A DNA stretch of 12,552 nucleotides from Christensenella sp. UBA1782 (GTDB taxonomy: Bacteria; Bacillota; Clostridia; Christensenellales; DTU072), in assembly GCA_002315475.1 (NCBI GenBank), contig DCGI01000059.1, positions 1 to 12,552 on the forward strand. Direction: 5' to 3'. The first letter of the stretch is position 1; each line of letters starts with the position of its first letter. The position numbers and the translations under genes are program-made. Shown in pieces: positions 1 through 5,117 of this stretch. The notes under the pieces were generated by a model. The model was not told the DNA's origin, ran no database searches, and worked only from the letters and a program-made list of their open reading frames with translations.

Positions 1-432
1 CTCGTCACCGATGCGGGAATGGTAAGGGACGTGATACCCGAAGTATTAAATGCGGAATCTCCGATGGCCGTTAATTTCGTCGTGTTCCCGAAATCCACCG
101 TTTCCAAAGAAGAACGACCGTAAAAAATTTCATCGGGTAACGTTTCTAATTGAGAACCGTCTTCAAACGTCACGCTTGCCAAACTGCTACAGGCGCCAAA
201 TACGCCCCCACCGATACTCGTCACCGATGCGGGAATGGTAATAGAAGTGATGCCCGAACCGGCAAAAGCGTCGTCCTCGATAGTCAGCAATGCGGTAGTG
301 TTCCCGAAATCCACCGTTTCCAAAGAAGAAAGATCCTTAAAGATTTCTGCCGGTAACGTTTCTAATTGAGAACCGTTTGTAAACGTAACCGTTTTTAAGT
401 TTGCACAACCTTCGAACACAGGCGTATCAATA
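1..432 (-). repeat. 216-bp tandem duplication inside the LRR region (two copies visible)
   Basis: Two adjacent blocks, 1-216 and 217-432, match at a constant offset of 216 bp (72 codons, about three LRR_5 units). Exact shared stretches include ctcgtcaccgatgcgggaat at 1 and 217, ttcccgaaatccaccgtttc at 85 and 301, and ggtaacgtttctaattgaga at 136 and 352. The intervening sequence has diverged moderately. The repeat may continue beyond the left edge, so the copy number is unknown. Confidence 0.85.
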
Positions 433-2411
433 TCTGTAAGCGAAGCCGGTAAAGTGATTTCTTGAATATTTTTATTCGCAAAAGCTTGCGCACCGATCGT
501 CGTGATACCCTCGTATAAAGTGATGGTACATTGGGGAGCATCCGGGTACAAAGCACCTACACTCACGAAATATACCGGAATGGCCGTAACTTTGCAACCT
601 GTTTCAAAAGAAACCGATGCCAAAAAGCCGTTATTCGAGAAACATCCCCGTCCCAAGCCGGTAGCGGTAACGGAATTCGGCACGGTAACCGCTGTGAGAT
701 TGCAATCACAGAAAGCATATTCTCCGATAGTTTTTAAGGCACCGTCACTTTCAAAGGTAAGCGTAGCCAAGGACGTGCAACAGTCAAAAGCATTGTCGCC
801 AATGGTTTCTATATAATTCGGTACGGTAAAGGAAGTCAACTTCGTTCCGTAAAACATATAATTAGGAATGGTATTATATGTATATCCGCTTTCAAAGGCG
901 ACCGATTGAAGCTTACTGTTTTGGAAAAGAAAATTACCTAAACTCGTAATCGTACTCGGAAGGGTAATGCTCGTAACGCCGGCTTGGTAAAACGCCGATG
1001 CCCCGATGGTCGTCAAAGATCCGCTTGTGGCAAAAGTAAAGGTCGTCAAGGACGAACAGCCGGAAAAAGCCTTTTCACCGATAGAAACGACGGCCTTGCT
1101 CAAAGTTACGCTCGTAATCGTGGTTTTGTCCTTGAATGCGGAATCTGCGATTGTCGTAATACTCTTATTGTCGATTTTTTCGGGAATGACCACTGCGGTA
1201 TCGGTACCGAGATAGGAAACAATGGTATCGCCGCCATCGTTGACGGTAAACAGTTTTTCCCAAACGGCATAGAAGGTAACGTTATTATCCTTAACGGTTA
1301 CGCTTTGTCCCGTCGTAACGTTCGGCGTGGCAGACAGTTTTTCGTCTTGTGCCCAACCTAAGAATTTATATCCCGGTCTGGTCAAGGTAGCCGCTTGTAC
1401 GGTATGGGTTTGTCCGTCCTTACCCTGTTCGTACAAGGTATCGTCCTTCGGAAGGTCACCGCTGACGGTGGACTTTAAGGATTCTTCCACGTTATAGTCG
1501 TAAGTGACCGACAAGCCTTGCTTTTCCCAAATGCCGTAGAGGTCGACGTTTTTGGTGATAGGATAGCTTGCACCCGCCGAATAGGTCGGTGTGGTTGCGT
1601 TCTTGTCGGCATCCCAACCCAAGAAGGTGTAATTCGTAATGGAGAAAGTATTCGATGCCTTTAAGGTGTCGTTGGAACCCGACTTGATAGCCGAACCGGT
1701 CGTGGTGGAGTCGGAAACACCCGTAGCCGAAGCAGGAGGATTCTTATGATAGGTGATTTTACCACCCCAAATGGCGTAGATGTCAAGGTTACTCGTTACG
1801 CCTGTTATGTGAGCGGCAGAATCGTATTTCGTTCCCGTACCGTCGTCTTTGCTGTTCCACTCGATGAAGGAATAGTCTTTCTTATATACGTCACTGTATT
1901 GACTTAATACGTAGAAGCCTGCACCGTTACCGGTGTATTTCGTCACCGTAGAGCCGGTATGCACGTCGTGGAAAGTGATTTTACGAGTGGTGGCTATCGA
2001 AAAACTCAACACAGAACCCTCAAAGTCCGACCAACCGTATTCTTTGTCCCATTCGTCTGCGGTCATGTTGTTAACAAGCATGATACCTTGCGTCATAATG
2101 TTGGAATAACTATGATAGAATGAATGACTATAATTTCCATCCATATCGCTGATTGAGAAACTGGCATAATTGCTAAAGTTATCGCCAAAGCCCATGCTGG
2201 CTATATTTGAAACAGAACTCGGTGGGTCATAACTCATGCTCACAGATTCGTAGTAAGACACGCCTGAACCGACGGAAATGTTTACAGAGTAGTATGGATC
2301 ATACGCCTCTGCGGATGAATCTGCGGTCGGAATGGCAAACACCATACCCAAACAGCACACTGCGATGGCTACCACGATAAGCAAGTAACCGATTGTTTTT
2401 CTTTTTGTCAT
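1..2411 (-). CDS. BspA-like leucine-rich repeat surface protein with InlB B-repeats (partial, 3' end outside window)
   Basis: This is a secreted, probably cell-surface protein, likely an adhesin or binding scaffold; 803 residues are visible and the C-terminus with any anchor lies beyond the left edge. Residues 1-26 form a signal peptide (basic MTKRK, hydrophobic core, cleavage plausible after VFA). Residues ~30-140 are a Ser/Tyr-rich region I do not recognise. Residues ~143-386 hold InlB-type (Listeria-Bacteroides, Flg_new) repeats, recognisable by ends such as IYAIWG, LYGIWEK and FYAVWEK and by FLGW/FIEW cores. From ~400 onward come BspA/LRR_5 units with the pattern 'SIGEKAFSGCSSL..ITLPxSV'. 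The last ~144 residues are two copies of a 72-residue block. The start ATG (2409-2411) follows AGGAGGA at 2419-2425 with good spacing. The frame is open throughout the visible part. The binding target cannot be told from sequence. Confidence 0.9.
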   Translation of the reverse strand, partial: MTKRKTIGYLLIVVAIAVCCLGMVFAIPTADSSAEAYDPYYSVNISVGSGVSYYESVSMSYDPPSSVSNIASMGFGDNFSNYASFSISDMDGNYSHSFYHSYSNIMTQGIMLVNNMTADEWDKEYGWSDFEGSVLSFSIATTRKITFHDVHTGSTVTKYTGNGAGFYVLSQYSDVYKKDYSFIEWNSKDDGTGTKYDSAAHITGVTSNLDIYAIWGGKITYHKNPPASATGVSDSTTTGSAIKSGSNDTLKASNTFSITNYTFLGWDADKNATTPTYSAGASYPITKNVDLYGIWEKQGLSVTYDYNVEESLKSTVSGDLPKDDTLYEQGKDGQTHTVQAATLTRPGYKFLGWAQDEKLSATPNVTTGQSVTVKDNNVTFYAVWEKLFTVNDGGDTIVSYLGTDTAVVIPEKIDNKSITTIADSAFKDKTTITSVTLSKAVVSIGEKAFSGCSSLTTFTFATSGSLTTIGASAFYQAGVTSITLPSTITSLGNFLFQNSKLQSVAFESGYTYNTIPNYMFYGTKLTSFTVPNYIETIGDNAFDCCTSLATLTFESDGALKTIGEYAFCDCNLTAVTVPNSVTATGLGRGCFSNNGFLASVSFETGCKVTAIPVYFVSVGALYPDAPQCTITLYEGITTIGAQAFANKNIQEITLPASLTDIDTPVFEGCANLKTVTFTNGSQLETLPAEIFKDLSSLETVDFGNTTALLTIEDDAFAGSGITSITIPASVTSIGGGVFGACSSLASVTFEDGSQLETLPDEIFYGRSSLETVDFGNTTKLTAIGDSAFNTSGITSLTIPASVT

Positions 2412-2445
2412 AAAGAATTCCTCCTATCTGTTAGACAAATAATGA

Positions 2446-2464
2446 TAGACTGTAAACCAGTCTA
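2446..2464 (-). promoter_or_regulatory. Inverted repeat in the 5' leader of the surface protein gene
   Basis: A perfect 7-bp dyad, TAGACTG-TAAAC-CAGTCTA, lies just downstream of the predicted -10 (2472-2477). It would fall at the very 5' end of the surface-protein transcript. It could be an operator or a stabilising 5' hairpin; which of these cannot be decided here. Confidence 0.45.
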
Positions 2465-2471
2465 ATATAAT

Positions 2472-2499
2472 ATTATACCTATTTTGAAAAGAATTGCAA
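2472..2499 (-). promoter_or_regulatory. Sigma-A-type promoter of the surface protein gene
   Basis: Read on the minus strand, TTGCAA (2494-2499) is followed after 16 nt by a consensus TATAAT (2472-2477). Transcription would begin near 2465, giving a leader of about 54 nt that contains the TAGACTG/CAGTCTA dyad and the AGGAGGA ribosome binding site. Confidence 0.7.
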
Positions 2500-2658
2500 T
2501 AGTTTTGCCCCACATTTTTCAAAATAAATAATAATATATTATTATATTCCTTTTTTTCCATTGCGTTTGCCGTCTTTTCCCCGCCCCGCAAGTCGGGTTC
2601 CCTCTTTTTTCTCGGACAAACCTTTCTTCGTCGAAAAAAGTTACCTTGCAAAAAAATC

Positions 2659-2687
2659 TTTACAATTTCCTTTTTTTGTCCTACAAT
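2659..2687 (+). promoter_or_regulatory. Promoter of the YxjI-like/yfcE unit
   Basis: TTTACA (2659-2664) and TACAAT (2682-2687) are separated by 17 nt, each one mismatch from the sigma-A consensus. The transcript would start near 2694 and have a leader of about 80 nt before the ATG at 2776. Confidence 0.6.
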
Positions 2688-2775
2688 AAAACCATATCGG
2701 AAAAGGGAATTTCGTTCCGTTCCTGCCACCCTTGTCCCGAAAAAATCCGACCGCTGCCACCGAACAGGAGGAACC

Positions 2776-3252
2776 ATGCAGTACAGAGTCCGACAAGAAT
2801 TCTTCTCTCTAAACGAGCGTTTTACCGTCAACGACGGAAACGAACGACCCCGTTTTCAAGTGGAAAGCTTACCGTTCTCCCCGCAAAAAACCTTTTGCGT
2901 TTACGACGTGCAGGGGTTGGAATGTTTGCAGGCGAGGATGAACTTATTTCAGTTTACGGGAGAATTTCGCTTCTATCGATGCGACCGAGAAATCGGCGTT
3001 ATCACCCAAAAATTCCCCGCTTTTCTTCATCAATTTTCTATGGAAATTCTCGGAAAACGTTGGACAATCGAAGGCAATATCTTCGGCAATACGTTTTCGA
3101 TTTTTGAAGGCAATACCGCTATCGGACGGGTGGAAAAAGACCTCTTTCGCATACGGGACGTTTACACGTTGACGAGCTACATAGACCGATACGACGTATA
3201 CCTTTTGGCTTCTTTGTTGTGTATAGATTATTGGGTACATCCCAAGAGATAA
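2776..3252 (+). CDS. LURP-one-related (LOR/YxjI, tubby C-terminal-like) family protein
   Basis: This is a 158-residue protein matching the usual length and pattern of the bacterial YxjI/LOR family, which adopts the tubby C-terminal-like beta-barrel fold. The N-terminal 'YRVRQEFFSLNERFTVND' stretch is typical, followed by 'VESLPFS' and 'FCVYDVQGLE' strands. The core 'WTIEGNIFGNTFSIFEGN' resembles the family's central segment, followed by an 'IGRVEKDLFRIRDVY' strand pair. The C-terminal 'LLASLLCIDYW' would be the hydrophobic central helix of the fold. The biochemical role of bacterial members is not established; membrane-lipid binding has been suggested by analogy with tubby and scramblase. The start is set by AGGAGGA at 2766-2772, 3 nt before the ATG. 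It is followed after 13 nt by the yfcE-like gene, so the two are probably co-transcribed. The protein has no signal peptide and is likely cytosolic. Confidence 0.82.
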   Translation: MQYRVRQEFFSLNERFTVNDGNERPRFQVESLPFSPQKTFCVYDVQGLECLQARMNLFQFTGEFRFYRCDREIGVITQKFPAFLHQFSMEILGKRWTIEGNIFGNTFSIFEGNTAIGRVEKDLFRIRDVYTLTSYIDRYDVYLLASLLCIDYWVHPKR

Positions 3253-3265
3253 AGGTAGGTAGATT

Positions 3266-3952
3266 ATGAAGTATTTGATTGCGTCCGACATACACGGTTC
3301 GGCAACCTTTTGCGAAGAATTGCTCGACCGTTTCCGAGACGAAGAAGCCGACAGGCTTATCTTACTCGGCGACTTATTGTATCACGGTGCCAGAAACCCT
3401 TTGCCGGTGGGATATAATCCGAAAAGGGTAGCCGAACTCCTTAATTCGGTAGCCGATAAAGTCCTTTGCGTGCGAGGAAACTGCGACAGCGAAGTGGATG
3501 CGACCGTCTTACGATTTCCGATATTTTCCGAAATCGGGTGGTTGGAAATCAACGGAAAAGTCTTTTATTTTTCCCACGGGCATCACTTCTCGAAAGAGCA
3601 TCCTTTTCCCATGCCGAAGGATTCCGTTTTCTGTTCGGGACATACCCACGTTCCGCACTGCGAAAAGGTGGACGGCATCCTCTACGCAAACTGCGGTTCG
3701 GTTTCTCTCCCCAAGCAAAACAGTCCCCGTTCTTACATCGTTACCGACGGAAAATCCTTGATTTGGAAAGACATCGACGGACTCTTTTTTCCGAGTATAT
3801 TTGGCAATAAAAAAAGGCGTTTCCGACAGCGGAAACGCCTTTTCTTTTCGGGTAAAAATTATTGGTTTTGTCGTTGCATGATTTGCCTTGCCAGTAGCGA
3901 TAAACGGACGTTTTCCACCACTTCGGGAATATCGGCGTTTTGGATACCGTAG
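3266..3952 (+). CDS. yfcE: YfcE-type metallophosphoesterase, reading frame extended past its natural end
   Basis: This is a cytosolic metal-dependent phosphodiesterase of the YfcE/MJ0936 type; characterised relatives use Mn2+ and hydrolyse artificial bis-phosphate substrates, and the physiological substrate is unknown. All five family motifs are present: DIH (D8, H10), GD (35-36) with GARNPLP, GNCD (71-74), SHGH (103-106) and GHTH (125-128), plus NCGSVSLP near 142-149. Homology ends near residue 172. The family is usually about 180-185 residues, but this frame runs to 228. The extra basic tail (KKRRFRQRKRLFF) is simply the terminator hairpin translated, followed by antisense of the phosphatase gene. 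One more T in the T6 run at 3785-3790 would end the protein as LFFSEYIWQ-stop (TAA at 3808-3810), 181 residues long. A recent 1-nt deletion or a sequence error is likely. RBS AAGGTAGG lies at 3252-3259. Confidence 0.9.
   Translation: MKYLIASDIHGSATFCEELLDRFRDEEADRLILLGDLLYHGARNPLPVGYNPKRVAELLNSVADKVLCVRGNCDSEVDATVLRFPIFSEIGWLEINGKVFYFSHGHHFSKEHPFPMPKDSVFCSGHTHVPHCEKVDGILYANCGSVSLPKQNSPRSYIVTDGKSLIWKDIDGLFFPSIFGNKKRRFRQRKRLFFSGKNYWFCRCMICLASSDKRTFSTTSGISAFWIP
3809..3845. terminator. Bidirectional intrinsic terminator between yfcE and the phosphatase gene
   Basis: A perfect 10-bp stem, GGCGTTTCCG (3816-3825) and CGGAAACGCC (3830-3839), has an ACAG loop. It is flanked by seven A on the left (U-tract for the minus transcript) and by TTTCTTTT on the right (U-tract for the plus transcript). 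It serves both convergent genes. Confidence 0.9.
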
Positions 3953-4992
3953 ACGAAATACGGCACGTCGGCGTGAGAGTGTCCGCCCTGCCGATACATG
4001 GAGTCGGCGAGTTCGTTTTTGCTCTCGCCGTCGTATTGCAGATTCCCCGTTTCGTGGTCGGCGGTGACGATGATGCAGGTATCGTTCTTATTATCGTTAT
4101 AGGCACGCTCTACGGCTTTATCGAAGGCCACGAGTTGTTGCGCCATGGGTATGATTTCGTTATTGTGGCTCTTTTTGTCGATATAGCTTCCTTCCACCAT
4201 CAAAAAGAAACCATTTTCACTTTTCTGCGACAGATACGCCGTCGCAAAACCTACGAGCTCGTCGAGTGTAGGCGTCTCCTCCGTACTTTCCCCGACCGAT
4301 ATTTCGGTAAAGGTGGCGAGCAACTTTTCGGAAGTTTCGTAGGTTTCCAAGTCGGAATAGGCGGTGACGAGGGTGTATCCGGCAGAAGTTATTTGCGTCG
4401 CTCTCGTTTCCACTTCGCTCCGTCCGCCGCAGATAAACAGGTCTATGCCCGAAGCCATTTGCGAAGCGAAGATTTCGTCGGTTAAGCTTCTGCTCAATGC
4501 GTGCGCCGAAAAAGAAGCGGGCGTCGCCCCCGTCATGGTTTCGGTGGAGATGATACCCACCGCTTTACCGAGTTTTTTCGCATATTCCGCCATGTTTTCC
4601 ACGTTTTCCTTGTCTAACATGGCGATTTTACCGTTTTGGGTTTTCTTTCCCGTCGAAAGAGCGGTTCCGCCCGCCGCACTGTCGGTCGGCGCAAAGAGGG
4701 TTCGGGAATCGGTTCGGGACTGTCCGCAAAGCGACAAACTCCGCATAAACAACGTTTTACCGGCATAGGCTTCCCCTACTTGCAGATGTTGAAACCCCAT
4801 GCCGTCGCCTATCATAAAGATTACATTCTTTTTTGCGACGAGTTCGTACGAATAGCCGTCGAAGTTTTCGGCTTTTTTTACCCGTACCGAATGTGCTACG
4901 GCATAGACGCCGATGCCTATCCCCGCAAAAATGCAACAGGACAGCAAACACACCAATACCACGCGCACCGTTTTGTTTTGAAAAAATTTCAT
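3859..4992 (-). CDS. Membrane-anchored alkaline phosphatase (PhoA superfamily)
   Basis: This protein hydrolyses phosphomonoesters outside the membrane, releasing phosphate. At 377 residues it is shorter than most PhoA-type enzymes (about 450-500). Residues ~9-33 form a single hydrophobic segment that probably acts as an uncleaved anchor; LLSC at 16-19 resembles a weak lipobox, so lipoprotein processing is an alternative. Family motifs are in order: metal-site GDGMG (D63), nucleophile TDSAAGGTALSTG (Ser105), ETMTGATPASFSAH (151-164), MVEGSYIDKKSHNN (E267, D272, H276), TADHETG (D312, H313) and GGHSHADVP (H338). The active site therefore looks complete. The GGAGG at 4997-5001 supports the ATG at 4992. 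The gene is monocistronic, divergent from the RND exporter and convergent with yfcE. No Pho box could be assigned. Confidence 0.93.
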   Translation of the reverse strand: MKFFQNKTVRVVLVCLLSCCIFAGIGIGVYAVAHSVRVKKAENFDGYSYELVAKKNVIFMIGDGMGFQHLQVGEAYAGKTLFMRSLSLCGQSRTDSRTLFAPTDSAAGGTALSTGKKTQNGKIAMLDKENVENMAEYAKKLGKAVGIISTETMTGATPASFSAHALSRSLTDEIFASQMASGIDLFICGGRSEVETRATQITSAGYTLVTAYSDLETYETSEKLLATFTEISVGESTEETPTLDELVGFATAYLSQKSENGFFLMVEGSYIDKKSHNNEIIPMAQQLVAFDKAVERAYNDNKNDTCIIVTADHETGNLQYDGESKNELADSMYRQGGHSHADVPYFVYGIQNADIPEVVENVRLSLLARQIMQRQNQ

Positions 4993-5021
4993 TTTTCCTC
5001 CGTAATATCGTTTTTTGTTTC

Positions 5022-5030
5022 AGTATACCA
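5022..5030 (-). promoter_or_regulatory. Extended -10 promoter of the alkaline phosphatase gene
   Basis: On the minus strand TGGTATACT (5022-5030) combines an extended-TG element with a TATACT -10. The -35 region 17 nt upstream (TGGTAA) is poor, consistent with an extended -10 promoter. The leader would be about 25 nt. Confidence 0.5.
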
Positions 5031-5059
5031 TAAATCCGTTTGAATTACCATAGGAAACA

Positions 5060-5088
5060 TTGACGAAAATCAAAAAAAATGATAGTAT
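5060..5088 (+). promoter_or_regulatory. Promoter of the RND exporter gene
   Basis: TTGACG (5060-5065) is followed after 17 nt by TAGTAT (5083-5088), preceded by TGA (extended -10). An in-frame ATG at 5079 lies inside this promoter, so it cannot be the start; the ATG at 5118 is downstream of the predicted transcript start. Confidence 0.55.
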
Positions 5089-5117
5089 GTACTATATTTA
5101 TTTCGGGAGAGGTAGCT

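Larger units (their letters stand above)
2412..2775. other. Divergent intergenic region (364 bp)
   Basis: This gap separates the minus-strand surface protein gene from the plus-strand YxjI-like gene. It holds the minus promoter (2472-2499), the TAGACTG dyad, an AT-only perfect 18-bp palindrome at 2528-2545, a pyrimidine-rich plus-strand tract around 2550-2620, and the plus promoter (2659-2687). The open frame on the minus strand from 2831 to 2424 crosses both promoters and has no convincing start or homology, so no gene is called. No RNA gene is recognisable. Confidence 0.6.

Noticed and set aside
1..432. Direct repeats considered as a CRISPR array
   Set aside because: The 216-bp period, continuous reading frame and absence of short identical repeats with unique spacers show duplicated coding sequence.
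984..1361. Plus-strand open frames across the surface-protein gene
   Set aside because: They are antisense to the continuous minus-strand LRR/InlB frame, which has clear repeats and a signal peptide.
2580..2612. Possible terminator hairpin CCCG-CAAGT-CGGG followed by pyrimidines
   Set aside because: The stem is only 4 bp and no plus-strand gene lies upstream of it; not convincing.
2424..2831. Minus-strand open frame of 135 codons
   Set aside because: It crosses both divergent promoters and overlaps the start of the well-supported YxjI-like gene; no ribosome binding site or recognisable protein.
5079..5117. Upstream ATG (5079) as start of the RND exporter
   Set aside because: It falls in the predicted -35/-10 spacer and has no ribosome binding site; the ATG at 5118 has GGGAGAGG.
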